The notes beneath the pieces are model-generated. The model made no database searches. It worked only from the letters and a program-made list of their open reading frames with translations, and was not told the origin of the DNA. From contig CADAVS010000002.1 in NCBI GenBank assembly GCA_902791425.1, forward strand, positions 1 through 45,691: a stretch of DNA of 45,691 nucleotides. Direction: 5' to 3'. Shown in pieces: positions 19,812-28,355 of this stretch (the first letter of the stretch is position 1; the number at the start of each line of letters is the position of its first letter). This DNA is from an uncultured Ruminococcus sp. GTDB lineage: Bacteria; Bacillota; Clostridia; Monoglobales; Monoglobaceae. The position numbers and the translations under genes are program-made.

Positions 19812-20402
19812 CTATTTTAAAACCCGAAAAGCATTTACAAGGGTTCCCGACACACCCGTCAACGCACCTGGCGAGGTTTTTGATATCGTTCCCTCTCCGC
19901 TTTCGTCTCCCATATTCATATCTATGTAGAATATTTGATATGATTGAGGCTTCATCATTCCTAAATTTTCTTTTGCATATTTTTCTATTTCATTCATCTC
20001 AAACTGCTTATCTATTTTTGCCTGAGCCGCTTGATTTGATGCTAATATTTCATTTCTTTGAGCTTCTAACTCCTTTATCTGCTGATTACAGGTCAGTATT
20101 ATGCCATATCTGTATAATACTGTGATACACAAAATAAACAATACACCTACAAGCATCACAACCTTTGTCATCTTCGCTCTGCTCACACTTGCCTTTTTAT
20201 CAGACTTTGAGCGATTAGGCATCTTTTCAACTTCAGGCGTTGTCTTTGGGGTGACTCTCGTTCTTGGGTATCTGACAGGAATATCATAAGCCGTGCTGCT
20301 TGTTCCTGTGTACATTCTGTCACTATATACTCTGTCACTGCTGTATAGATTACGCGAATTATATGTATAGCTGTTGTTTTTGTATTTAGTAGGTGCAGGC
20401 AC
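19812..20402 (-). CDS. ftsL: FtsL-like divisome protein
   Basis: About 196 residues. A long cytoplasmic part rich in Tyr, Ser, Arg and Thr (about 75 residues) is followed by one transmembrane helix (about 80-102), a coiled coil (about 104-135, CNQQIKELEAQRNEILA) and an ENLGMMKP motif typical of FtsL/DivIC. The C-terminal 35 residues are low in charge and unusual. FtsL forms a complex with DivIC and FtsQ that activates FtsW-FtsI. The assignment rests on size, topology and position between rsmH and ftsI, since FtsL is poorly conserved. The ATG at 20411 lies directly against its AAAGG, whereas the GTG at 20402 has 9-base spacing and is preferred. Confidence 0.85.
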   Translation of the reverse strand: MPAPTKYKNNSYTYNSRNLYSSDRVYSDRMYTGTSSTAYDIPVRYPRTRVTPKTTPEVEKMPNRSKSDKKASVSRAKMTKVVMLVGVLFILCITVLYRYGIILTCNQQIKELEAQRNEILASNQAAQAKIDKQFEMNEIEKYAKENLGMMKPQSYQIFYIDMNMGDESGEGTISKTSPGALTGVSGTLVNAFRVLK

Positions 20403-20421
20403 AGCTTTCATCCTTTCATAT

Positions 20422-21357
20422 TTATAGTTTTTCTATCACTCTCAGCTTTGCACTGTGAGCTCTGAAGTTCTTATCCAATTCTTCATTAGTTGCAATTATC
20501 GGTTTGCGATTGACCAATTTTACAACAGGCTTTTTTCCGCACACACATATAGGGAAGTCCTTAGGACATACACACCCTGACGCAAGCTCTGAAAAAGCAT
20601 TTTTAACAATCCTGTCCTCAAGGGAGTGAAATGTTATAACTGCCAATCTGCCGCCCGATTTCAAGCAATCAACAAAATCCTTTACAGCCTCTCCAAGTCC
20701 GTCAAGTTCACTGTTGACCTCTATTCTGATTGCCTGAAAGGTTCTCTTTGCAGGATGCTTGTCCCCATATCTTTCAGATGGGGGAAACGCAGTTTTTATT
20801 ATCTCGGAAAGTTCAAGTGTTGTTTCTACGGGCTTTATGCTTCGTCTTTCGCATATTGCCCTTGCAATCCTTCTTGCATATCTTTCCTCGCCATACTTAA
20901 ATATTATATCCGCAAGCTTTGCTTCATCATATGTATTGACAACAAAATAAGCATCTTTATCAGCACTTTTATCCATACGCATATCAAGCCTTGCATTTGC
21001 GTTATAACTGAAACCTCTCTCAGCAGTATCTAACTGATATGAGGAAACCCCCAAATCAAGGATAGCTCCGTCAAGTGCCTCGATGTGCATCTCAGATAAA
21101 ATGCTTTTAATATTGAAAAAGTTATTGTGTGTAAGCACAATGTTGCACTTATAATCGGCAAGTCTTTCCTTTGCCGCAGACAAAGCGTCTTCGTCGCGGT
21201 CAATTCCGATAAGAGTACCTTTTTCAGATAACCTTGAGCAAACAAGTGAAGAATGTCCTCCACCGCCCAAGGTCCCGTCAGCATATGTTCCGTCAGGCAC
21301 AACCTTTAACAAATCAACACTTTCGTCAAGCAGAACAGATATATGTTTGAAATTCAT
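20422..21357 (-). CDS. rsmH: 16S rRNA (cytosine-1402-N4)-methyltransferase
   Basis: 311 residues, the usual length of RsmH/MraW. Family motifs are the N-terminal HISVLLDESVDLL, the SAM site DGTLGGGGHSSL, the segment ILDLGVSSYQLD followed by ERGFSY, then HPAKRTFQAIRIEVNSEL and the late ITFHSLEDRIVK. It methylates N4 of C1402 in the ribosomal P site. It lies 11 bases downstream of mraZ in the standard mraZ-rsmH-ftsL-ftsI order. Confidence 0.98.
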   Translation of the reverse strand: MNFKHISVLLDESVDLLKVVPDGTYADGTLGGGGHSSLVCSRLSEKGTLIGIDRDEDALSAAKERLADYKCNIVLTHNNFFNIKSILSEMHIEALDGAILDLGVSSYQLDTAERGFSYNANARLDMRMDKSADKDAYFVVNTYDEAKLADIIFKYGEERYARRIARAICERRSIKPVETTLELSEIIKTAFPPSERYGDKHPAKRTFQAIRIEVNSELDGLGEAVKDFVDCLKSGGRLAVITFHSLEDRIVKNAFSELASGCVCPKDFPICVCGKKPVVKLVNRKPIIATNEELDKNFRAHSAKLRVIEKL

Positions 21358-21368
21358 ATTCTGCCCTC

Positions 21369-21800
21369 CTATAACCCAATATTCTTTGCAATACTCGAAA
21401 TCTTGTCCATATCAAATTTATTATCAGAATATTTATTCCAATTATCAAGACTCCAAATCTCAACCTTTGTATGCTCACCGACAACGACAATTTCTTTTGT
21501 CAATCCCGCATCCTTGCGTATATCGGGAGGAATAACGGCACGTCCTTGTGTGTCAAGTGCACACTCAGCCGAATGGGACTGAATATATCTCATCATCATC
21601 GCCCTATCCTCCGAGTCAATCTGTGCAACACGTTCCATAAACACGTTCCATTGTTCTACGGGATATACGTTTACACAATTCTCATCAAACACTGCACCGA
21701 AAGCGACAACAAAGGTTTCACCAAGGGCAGACCTGAACTTAGAAGGTATGTTCACTCTGCCTTTCGCATCAATATTTTGTTCATATATGCCGGTTAACAC
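21369..21800 (-). CDS. mraZ: MraZ, transcriptional regulator of the dcw cluster
   Basis: 143 residues, the canonical length, made of two SpoVT-AbrB-like halves, each with a D-x-x-G-R motif (DAKGRVNIP and DTQGRAVIP). MraZ forms a ring-shaped oligomer that binds evenly spaced repeats at the dcw promoter and in studied species represses its own operon. The start is a GTG at 21800 behind AAAGGAGG; the ATG four bases earlier is out of frame and hits a stop at once. A promoter and phased repeats lie directly upstream. Confidence 0.98.
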   Translation of the reverse strand: MLTGIYEQNIDAKGRVNIPSKFRSALGETFVVAFGAVFDENCVNVYPVEQWNVFMERVAQIDSEDRAMMMRYIQSHSAECALDTQGRAVIPPDIRKDAGLTKEIVVVGEHTKVEIWSLDNWNKYSDNKFDMDKISSIAKNIGL

Positions 21801-21869
21801 ATTTGCCGCCTCCTTTCACAGCCGAATTTACAGATATAAATCAGACAAAGAGCCACACAGTTTATTTAA

Positions 21870-21905
21870 TGCATTTCGATACATTTCAATCCATTTCTCT
21901 CCACC
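21870..21905 (-). promoter_or_regulatory. Probable MraZ operator: four 10-bp-phased repeats
   Basis: On the minus strand the elements TGGAGAGAAA, TGGATTGAAA, TGTATCGAAA and TGCATTAAAT follow each other at exact 10-base intervals. They begin at the predicted mraZ start site. MraZ boxes in other bacteria are likewise TG-containing repeats phased by one helical turn. Binding here would block the promoter, consistent with autorepression. Confidence 0.7.
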
Positions 21906-21912
21906 TTTTATT

Positions 21913-21941
21913 ATTCTAATACATTTATATGAAAAAGGCAA
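21913..21941 (-). promoter_or_regulatory. Promoter of the mraZ/dcw operon
   Basis: Minus-strand TTGCCT (21936-21941) and TAGAAT (21913-21918) with 17-base spacing. The predicted start near 21906 coincides with the first phased repeat. Confidence 0.65.
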
Positions 21942-22031
21942 GACTTTTTTTGAATTTTTTTTAATTTTTTTTTACAATTTCCTTATAAATTATATATATT
22001 AAAACAATATTTTACATAAGAGATATTTTTC

Positions 22032-22053
22032 GGGACGATGTGGGCATCGTCCC
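22032..22053. repeat. Dispersed hairpin repeat, copy B
   Basis: Same 9-base arms (GGGACGATG, CATCGTCCC) and TGGG loop as copy A, followed by CCTACAAT. It lies in the 430-base gap between mraZ and accA. The AT-rich part of that gap, 21942-22031, shows nothing else. Confidence 0.85.
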
Positions 22054-22088
22054 CTACAATACGCAAGAGAGCTGAGGCACACAAAATT

Positions 22089-22145
22089 CAAAATAATTTT
22101 TCATTGCGGTTGGGCTTGGCAACTGTTTGGGCTATGGGCAATTTC
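22089..22145. repeat. Second dispersed repeat, shared with the right end of the window
   Basis: A stretch of about 55 bases centred on CGGTTGGGCTTGGCAAC is repeated at 45482-45538 with about four differences plus one length change in a T run. The association with the GGGACGATG hairpin also recurs there. No reading frame is conserved between the copies. Confidence 0.75.
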
Positions 22146-22173
22146 ACCATAGTCAAGAGAGCCTGATACGACA

Positions 22174-22207
22174 AAAGGCAGAAACGAAATTAATCGTTTC
22201 CGCCTTT
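22174..22207 (-). terminator. Terminator of the fab-acc operon
   Basis: Minus-strand hairpin with about 13-base arms and one mismatch (AAAGGCGGAAACGA against TCGTTTCTGCCTTT), followed by TTTTG. It lies 27 bases after the accA stop. Confidence 0.75.
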
Positions 22208-22233
22208 AAAGCTAATTTTATGATTATTCTTTA

Positions 22234-23010
22234 TTATAGCTTGCCTATATTTCTGTACTTTTGATATCTTTTTTCAAGCAGTTCCTCTATAGGCATCTCT
22301 TTTAATTCAGACAGTTTTGCCAATATCTCACACTTTAAGTTATCGCAGATTTCGTCATATGACATATTTTCTTCTTCAATGACCTTGTCCGCAACATCAA
22401 AGTTATACAAATCATTAGCCGTAAGCTTTAACGCCTCCGCAGCCTCATCTGCCTTGGCAGAGTCCTTCCAAAGAATACTTGCACAGCCCTCAGGTGAAAT
22501 AACAGAATATACTGCATTTTCAAGCATAAATATGGAGTCGGCAACCGACAAAGCAAGCGCACCGCCACTGCCGCCTTCACCTGTAACAACAGAGATTATC
22601 GGTGTTTTCAAGGTCATCATTTCCATCAGATTTTCTGCAATGGCAAGGCCTTGTCCTCTCTCCTCAGCACCTATTCCGCAGTACGCACCCGAGCTGTTAA
22701 TTATACAGATAACAGGTCTGTTAAACTTCTCTGCCTGTTTCATAAGTCTTAAGGCTTTTCTGTAACCCTCAGGACTTGGACAGCCGAAGTTCCTTTTTAT
22801 TCTTTCGTTTACATCGTCTCCGCGTTCCATAGCAATAATGGTAACAGGCATATCGTTCAGATATCCGATACCGCCGACAATGGCTCCGTCATCAGAAAAT
22901 CTTCTGTCGCCGTGGAACTCAACAAATTTAGTTATCATTCTGTTTACAAAAAACGCTCCCGACGGACGATTGCTATTCCTGGCTTTTAAAACTTTTTCAT
23001 ATGCACCCAT
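22234..23010 (-). CDS. accA: Acetyl-CoA carboxylase carboxyltransferase subunit alpha
   Basis: 258 residues, shorter than the about 315 of E. coli AccA because the N-terminal helical region is lacking; the carboxyltransferase core is intact. Visible motifs are FHGDRRFSDDGAIVGGIG, NFGCPSPEGYRKALRLM, EERGQGLAIA, VTGEGGSGGALAL and SVISPEGCASILWKD. With AccD it forms the carboxyltransferase that moves CO2 from carboxybiotin to acetyl-CoA, giving malonyl-CoA. AGGAGA precedes the ATG at 23010. It is the last gene of the fatty-acid operon, 16 bases after accD. Confidence 0.95.
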   Translation of the reverse strand: MGAYEKVLKARNSNRPSGAFFVNRMITKFVEFHGDRRFSDDGAIVGGIGYLNDMPVTIIAMERGDDVNERIKRNFGCPSPEGYRKALRLMKQAEKFNRPVICIINSSGAYCGIGAEERGQGLAIAENLMEMMTLKTPIISVVTGEGGSGGALALSVADSIFMLENAVYSVISPEGCASILWKDSAKADEAAEALKLTANDLYNFDVADKVIEEENMSYDEICDNLKCEILAKLSELKEMPIEELLEKRYQKYRNIGKL

Positions 23011-23026
23011 TGTAATCTCTCCTCCA

Positions 23027-23824
23027 TCAGCAACTGTGTAATTTGAGAATGTTGGAAATAGTATATTTTAACTTTTCTCTTTTCTCAATTACATCTACAA
23101 ATCCGTGTTCCTGCAAAAACTCCGCCCTCTGAAAGCCTTCAGGAAGCTTTTGTCCGATTGTCTGCTCAATAACCCTCGCACCTGCAAATCCCACAAGAGC
23201 ATTGGGTTCGGCAATAATTATATCACCCTCCATTGCAAAGCTGGCTGTAACACCGCCTGTCGTGGGGTCTGTGAGAACAGTTATATATAACAATCCTGCA
23301 TCACTATGTCGTTTTACTGCTCCGCTTACCTTTGCCATCTGCATAAGAGAGTATATTCCCTCTTGCATTCTCGCACCGCCTGAAGTCGTAAAACCAACTA
23401 CGGGCAGCTTCTTCTCAGTTGCCATCTCAAAGGCACGGGTAATCTTTTCGCCAACTACTCTGCCCATACTTCCCATCATAAACTCAGAGTTCATAACAAA
23501 AATAACAAACTTTTCGCCTGCAATTTCCGCAACACCACATACAACAGCCTCTTTAGAGCTGCTTGTCTTTGTAGCTGTCTTTAGCTTTTCATCATAGTTG
23601 GGGAAGTTCAAAACATTTTCACTTGTCAAATTTGCGTCTACTTCCTCAAATTTATCACATATCATCACCAAGCGTTCTCTCGGCGTCATTCTGAAATATT
23701 CGCCGCAGTTGGGGCATATCATAGAATGTTTAGCCAACTCTGAATATGTAAAGCTTCTTCCGCATTTTTTGCAGACTTTATTTTCTTTTTCACCATACAG
23801 TGACTTAAAAAAATTTCCAATCAT
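23027..23824 (-). CDS. accD: Acetyl-CoA carboxylase carboxyltransferase subunit beta
   Basis: 265 residues. An N-terminal C4 zinc finger (Cys 18, 21, 37, 40: CKKCG and CPNCG) precedes the crotonase-like carboxyltransferase domain with [30 protein letters not shown] and [20 protein letters not shown]. It pairs with AccA. It starts 6 bases after fabZ; accC, which often sits between them in Firmicutes, is missing. Confidence 0.97.
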   Translation of the reverse strand: MIGNFFKSLYGEKENKVCKKCGRSFTYSELAKHSMICPNCGEYFRMTPRERLVMICDKFEEVDANLTSENVLNFPNYDEKLKTATKTSSSKEAVVCGVAEIAGEKFVIFVMNSEFMMGSMGRVVGEKITRAFEMATEKKLPVVGFTTSGGARMQEGIYSLMQMAKVSGAVKRHSDAGLLYITVLTDPTTGGVTASFAMEGDIIIAEPNALVGFAGARVIEQTIGQKLPEGFQRAEFLQEHGFVDVIEKREKLKYTISNILKLHSC

Positions 23825-23830
23825 ACCGAT

Positions 23831-24250
23831 TTACTCCTTATCAACAATAGCAAATGAAAACTCAGCCGAGATTGCCAACTTGCCGTTAACATAGCCCTTT
23901 CCCGATGCAAAATAGAAAGGCTTATATTCCCTTGTAATCTTACATTCAGTTTCAAGTACATCGCCCGGCTTCACAGGATTTTTGAACTTGACCTTGTCAA
24001 GACCCGTAAAAAACGGCAATGTGTCACCCTTTAGACCTTCCGAAAGGCATACACAAACCGATTGTGCAAGAATTTCGCACAAAATCACCCCAGGAACAAC
24101 AGGTTCACCGGGAAAATGTCCGTTTAAGAAGAATTCATCTCCCACTATTTTTTTCTTGCCGTGAGCAACGCCGTCAACAAGTTCAACCTCATCAATCAAA
24201 AGCATATCATCACGATGCGGAAGAATTTTCATAATTTCTTCTTTATTCAT
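23831..24250 (-). CDS. fabZ: (3R)-hydroxyacyl-ACP dehydratase
   Basis: 139 residues, the hot-dog fold dehydratase of fatty-acid elongation. The N-terminal LPHRDDMLLIDEV and the active-site FFLNGHFPGEPVVPGVILCE, with the catalytic His and the following Glu, are conserved. It removes water from 3-hydroxyacyl-ACP to give trans-2-enoyl-ACP for FabK. It starts 5 bases after the fabF stop with no accB in between. Confidence 0.97.
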   Translation of the reverse strand: MNKEEIMKILPHRDDMLLIDEVELVDGVAHGKKKIVGDEFFLNGHFPGEPVVPGVILCEILAQSVCVCLSEGLKGDTLPFFTGLDKVKFKNPVKPGDVLETECKITREYKPFYFASGKGYVNGKLAISAEFSFAIVDKE

Positions 24251-24255
24251 CGGCT

Positions 24256-25485
24256 CTATACCTCCTTAAAGGCAACACAGGCGTTATGTCCGCCAAAGCC
24301 CAAGGAAATCGAGAGAGCCAAATCAACGTCTGTTGCATTAGCCTTATTTGGTGTATAATCCAAATCGCATTCCTCGTCAGGGACTTTATATCCGATTGTC
24401 GGCGGAATAATATTGTTGTTCAAAGCAAGCACAGACGCTATTGCCTCAACAGCACCTGCGGCTCCCAACATATGTCCTGTCATAGACTTGGTTGAACTGA
24501 TGTGTACCTTGTATGCATCCTCGCCAAACACTTTCTTTATTGCGTTTGTTTCTGTCTTATCATTCAAAGGTGTGCTTGTTCCGTGTGCATTGATGTAAAC
24601 CCTTGACGGATTGTATTCACCGCTGCTGCTCAACGCCTGTTCTATGGCATTTGCACCGCCCACTCCGTCAGGAGCAGGAGCAGTTACGTGATATGCGTCA
24701 CAAGTGCTGCCATAGCCTGTGATTTCAGCAAGTATTTTTGCACCTCTGTTTACAGCGTGCTCATATTCCTCCAGAACAAGTGCACCTGCACCCTCACCCA
24801 TAACAAAACCGCAACGCTCTTTATCAAAGGGGATTGATGCTCTGTCCTTATCGTCTGACTCGCACAATGCCATACAGTTTATAAAGCCTGCAAATCCCAA
24901 AGGATTTATAGATGCTTCTGCACCGCCTGCGATTACTGCATCTGCATATCCATCTTTAATTGCACGATAGCCCTCTCCTATACAGTTTGAACCTGTTGCA
25001 CAAGCTGTCACGATTGACAGACACGGACCCTTTGCACCATATTTAATTGCGATATTTCCTGCCGCAATATTTGAAATCATCTTCGGAATCATCATAGGCG
25101 AAACACGCTTTGGTCCTCGGTTTAACAAATTATTATACTCGCTGATAATTGTGTCAAAACCGCCTATGCCCGAACCGAAGTATACACCTAATCTTTCGCT
25201 GTCAACAGCCTCTGTAATTCCGCTTTGTCTGACTGCCTGCTCCGCGGCACTAACCGCAAACTGAGAAAATCTGTCAAGCTTACGTGCCTCACCTTTTTCC
25301 ATATACTCGCTTGGGTCAAAGTCTTTAACCTCGCCTGCAAGCGTTGCCTTAAATTCAGAAGCATCAAACAAAGTAACCTTGTCAATTCCGTTCTTTCCTG
25401 AAACTAGTCCGTTCCAAAAGTTCTCAATATTATTTCCGACGGGAGAAATCACTCCCATTCCTGTAACTACAACCCTCTTGCCCAT
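24256..25485 (-). CDS. fabF: 3-oxoacyl-ACP synthase II
   Basis: 409 residues, a full-length thiolase-fold condensing enzyme with the catalytic triad Cys162 (TACATGSN), His301 (NAHGTSTPLND) and His338 (STKSMTGHMLGAAG). It condenses malonyl-ACP with acyl-ACP during elongation. The ATG at 25485 follows a GGAGG element. It lies between fabG and fabZ. Confidence 0.98.
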   Translation of the reverse strand: MGKRVVVTGMGVISPVGNNIENFWNGLVSGKNGIDKVTLFDASEFKATLAGEVKDFDPSEYMEKGEARKLDRFSQFAVSAAEQAVRQSGITEAVDSERLGVYFGSGIGGFDTIISEYNNLLNRGPKRVSPMMIPKMISNIAAGNIAIKYGAKGPCLSIVTACATGSNCIGEGYRAIKDGYADAVIAGGAEASINPLGFAGFINCMALCESDDKDRASIPFDKERCGFVMGEGAGALVLEEYEHAVNRGAKILAEITGYGSTCDAYHVTAPAPDGVGGANAIEQALSSSGEYNPSRVYINAHGTSTPLNDKTETNAIKKVFGEDAYKVHISSTKSMTGHMLGAAGAVEAIASVLALNNNIIPPTIGYKVPDEECDLDYTPNKANATDVDLALSISLGFGGHNACVAFKEV

Positions 25486-25506
25486 ACTTCTTTATCCTCC
25501 ATATAT

Positions 25507-26241
25507 TTATATGGCAAGTCCGCCGTCAACTCTGATAACCTCACCGGTTATGTAATCCGATGCAGAATCAGCTAAGAAAGCCGCTAAATTTGCAACATCC
25601 TCCGGACTGCCCATTTTTTTCATAGGAATATTATTTATAACAGTCTCATTTTCCTTAAATGCCTCTGTCATATCTGTTTCAATAAACCCGGGTGCAATGG
25701 CATTACAGCATACATTTCTGCCTGCCAGCTCCTTGGCAACCGTCTTTGTCAAGCCGATAACTCCCGACTTAGATGACGAATAATTCGCCTGACCCGGATT
25801 TCCGATAATGCCCGAAACAGAACTCAAGTTAATTATCTTTCCGTATTTCTTCTTCATAAAGTTTCTGTAACAGTGCTTAATCATATTGAAGGCACCCTTC
25901 AGATTTACGTCGAGAACGGAGTCAAAATCCTCTTCTGTCATTTGAAGGACAAGCTTATCACGGGTAATTCCGGCATTATTCACCAGAATATCAATTCCAC
26001 CAAACTCGTCTATAATCTGCTTAACGACAGTTTCGCTCTCGGCGTAATCCGAAACGTCACATCTGTACGACTCACACCGCACACCTAAACCTAATATATC
26101 TTGCTTTACAAGATTAGCTTTTTCTTCGCTGCCGCAATAAATAATTGCAACATCTGCACCCTCACGGGCAAGCTTTAAAGCAACAGCCTTGCCTATTCCT
26201 CTTGAGGCACCTGTCACAACTGCTGTTTTTCCACTAAGCAT
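25507..26241 (-). CDS. fabG: 3-oxoacyl-ACP reductase
   Basis: 244 residues, a classical short-chain dehydrogenase. It has the NADP(H) motif TGASRGIGKAV, the NNAG motif, and the catalytic Ser141, Tyr154 and Lys158 (YSSSK). It reduces 3-oxoacyl-ACP to 3-hydroxyacyl-ACP. The start overlaps the end of fabD by 8 bases, which indicates translational coupling. Confidence 0.97.
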   Translation of the reverse strand: MLSGKTAVVTGASRGIGKAVALKLAREGADVAIIYCGSEEKANLVKQDILGLGVRCESYRCDVSDYAESETVVKQIIDEFGGIDILVNNAGITRDKLVLQMTEEDFDSVLDVNLKGAFNMIKHCYRNFMKKKYGKIINLSSVSGIIGNPGQANYSSSKSGVIGLTKTVAKELAGRNVCCNAIAPGFIETDMTEAFKENETVINNIPMKKMGSPEDVANLAAFLADSASDYITGEVIRVDGGLAI

Positions 26242-27154
26242 TTGCCTTCACCGCCTCTACTGTCTTTTGCAAGGTTTCTGCATCTTCAACAGAATATATA
26301 TTTACATCTGTTGAAATCTTCTTTATAAGGCCGCATAGGGTCTTACCCGCTCCTGCCTCTATAAAATCGGTATAGCCATCAGCAATCATTTTTTCAATCG
26401 TGTCCTTCCATCTTACCGAATTGTTCATCTGCTTTGATAAAGTAGAATATACATCATCGCCGTAAGGTGACGCATCGTAATTGGAATACACAGGGACCTC
26501 AGGTGCCTTGATATCAATATCTCTTATGTAATCAGCAAATTCAGCCGCCGCGTCATTCATATACGGTGAGTGAAAAGCCGCACTTACAGCCAAGTCAATC
26601 ACTCTTGCGGAATATTCCTTTGCCTTTTCTTTAAATACCGCTACCGCCTCTTTAGAACCGGCAATTACTGTTTGAACAGGCGAGTTATAATTTACGGGAT
26701 AGAGGTCGTCTATCTGTTCGCAAATTTCCTCTATGGTCTTGCTGTCCAGCTTTAACACAGCCGCCATAGCTGTATCACACTTTTCGGCAGCCGCCTGCAT
26801 AAACATACCTCTGTTTGTCACTATCTCAAAGCCCTTTTCAGGTGTGTATGCACCTGCATATGCAAGTGCCGCAATTTCTCCCAAAGAAAAACCCGCAACA
26901 CCATCTGCTTCTATTCCTTGCTCACGCAATGCAAGAGCCGCACATAAGTCAACCAGGTATAAACAGGGCTGAGTATTCTTCGTTTTGTTAAGCTCCTCTG
27001 CCGCTCCGTTAAATGACAGCTCCAAGGTTCCCGGGCGGAACTTTTCAGCCTCATCATACAATTTCTTTGCAGCAGCACTGCTTTCATAAAGTGATTTACC
27101 CATTCCGGGATACTGTGCTCCCTGTCCCGAAAAAACAATAGCTAATTTACCCAT
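26234..27154 (-). CDS. fabD: Malonyl-CoA:ACP transacylase
   Basis: 306 residues. The alpha/beta-hydrolase-like core has the oxyanion motif SGQGAQYPGMG near the N-terminus, the nucleophile Ser90 in GFSLGE and the catalytic His in AAFHSPYM. It loads malonyl groups onto the acyl carrier protein encoded at 28090-28311. It overlaps fabK by 13 bases and fabG by 8. Confidence 0.97.
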   Translation of the reverse strand: MGKLAIVFSGQGAQYPGMGKSLYESSAAAKKLYDEAEKFRPGTLELSFNGAAEELNKTKNTQPCLYLVDLCAALALREQGIEADGVAGFSLGEIAALAYAGAYTPEKGFEIVTNRGMFMQAAAEKCDTAMAAVLKLDSKTIEEICEQIDDLYPVNYNSPVQTVIAGSKEAVAVFKEKAKEYSARVIDLAVSAAFHSPYMNDAAAEFADYIRDIDIKAPEVPVYSNYDASPYGDDVYSTLSKQMNNSVRWKDTIEKMIADGYTDFIEAGAGKTLCGLIKKISTDVNIYSVEDAETLQKTVEAVKANA

Positions 27155-28086
27155 TTGTATGCTCCTTTCAGAAGTTTCTCCGCTTCAACGCATACTTCCT
27201 CAATAATTTCTTTTGCAGGCTGTTCTTTTGTAACTAATCCGGCAACCTGGCCTGCAAGGAAGCATCCCTTTTCAGCGTCGCCCGATACAGCGGCAAGTCT
27301 TAATGTACCAACCGCCATCTGCTCTAAATCGTCATCAGAAATTGAACTGTACTCCGCCTTTGAATATGCTCTTGAAAACGGCGTCTTTATACTTCTGACG
27401 GGGTGTCCCAATCTCTTACCGGTTACAATTGTTGAAATATCCGAAGCCTTAATAATCTTTTCCTTATAGGTTTTATGAACATTACATTCCTCAGCGACTA
27501 AAAACCTTGTGCCCATCTGAACACCGCAAGCACCAAGCATAAAAGCCGCCGCCATTCCTCTGCCGTCAGCAATACCGCCTGCCGCAATAACAGGAATACT
27601 TACCGCGTCACAGACCTGGGGAACAAGGGCAATAGTAGTGGTATCACCAACGTGACCGCCCGACTCTCCGCCTTCTGCAATTATGGCAAATGCACCTGCT
27701 CTCTCAACCATTTTGGCAAGAGCAACTGATGCAACCACAGGAATAACTTTTATTCCTGCCCCAACCCAAAGCTTCATATACTTAGACGGATTGCCTGCAC
27801 CTGTCGTTATAACCGCCACGTGTTCATCAGCCAAAAGCTGTGCAACCTCATCTGTATAAGGGCTCATCAGCATAACATTTACACCAAATGGCTTGTCGGT
27901 CAGCTGACGTGCAATATTAATTTGTTCTTTCAGATATTCCGCATTCATATTCATCGCAGATATGATACCAAGTCCGCCTGCATTGGAAACAGCCGCCGCA
28001 AGTTCACCATCTGCAATATGCGCCATACCACCTTGAAACACGGGATATTGTATCCCGAGTTCTTCACACAATTTAGAAGATAGCAT
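27142..28086 (-). CDS. fabK: FMN-dependent enoyl-ACP reductase II
   Basis: 314 residues in the nitronate-monooxygenase/FabK TIM-barrel family. Visible motifs are the start YPVFQGGMAHIAD, NAGGLGIISA, AEGGESGGHVG, PVIAAGGIADGRGMAAAFMLGA and GTRFLVAEEC. It reduces enoyl-ACP with NAD(P)H and FMN, replacing FabI; such enzymes are naturally insensitive to triclosan. The position between acpP and fabD in a fatty-acid operon separates it from true nitronate monooxygenases. Confidence 0.95.
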   Translation of the reverse strand: MLSSKLCEELGIQYPVFQGGMAHIADGELAAAVSNAGGLGIISAMNMNAEYLKEQINIARQLTDKPFGVNVMLMSPYTDEVAQLLADEHVAVITTGAGNPSKYMKLWVGAGIKVIPVVASVALAKMVERAGAFAIIAEGGESGGHVGDTTTIALVPQVCDAVSIPVIAAGGIADGRGMAAAFMLGACGVQMGTRFLVAEECNVHKTYKEKIIKASDISTIVTGKRLGHPVRSIKTPFSRAYSKAEYSSISDDDLEQMAVGTLRLAAVSGDAEKGCFLAGQVAGLVTKEQPAKEIIEEVCVEAEKLLKGAYKWVN

Positions 28087-28089
28087 ATC

Positions 28090-28311
28090 TTACTCCTTAT
28101 TGCTCTCAATGTAAGCTACCAAAGAACCAACTGTGTTACCGATTTCAGCAACAGGAATTTCCATTCCAAATTCGTCCTCAAGCTCCATCATAACTTCAAC
28201 AGTTTCCAATGAGTCAATACCCAAATCTTCAAATGTTGTCTCCTCGTTGATAGAAGTTGTGTCCATATCCAAGTGTTCTCCAAGTACCTCTTTTACCTTT
28301 TCAATAATCAT
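28090..28311 (-). CDS. acpP: Acyl carrier protein
   Basis: 73 residues, acidic, with the phosphopantetheine attachment serine in LGIDSLETVEVMMELEDEFG. It carries the growing acyl chain for all enzymes of this operon. The frame is open to 28362, but TGGAGGAATTAAAATG puts the start at the ATG at 28311, giving a normal-length protein. It lies 44 bases after fabH and 3 bases before fabK. Confidence 0.97.
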   Translation of the reverse strand: MIIEKVKEVLGEHLDMDTTSINEETTFEDLGIDSLETVEVMMELEDEFGMEIPVAEIGNTVGSLVAYIESNKE

Positions 28312-28355
28312 TTTAATTCCTCCAAAATTTAATAATATAATAATAAAATAATTTT

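Noticed and set aside
22003-22233. Possible small RNA gene between mraZ and accA
   Set aside because: The structure here is explained by two dispersed repeats and the accA terminator; no promoter points into it.
27142-28086. Nitronate monooxygenase as the identity of the FabK gene
   Set aside because: The families are homologous, but its place between acpP and fabD in a complete fatty-acid operon that lacks fabI or fabL makes FabK far more likely.
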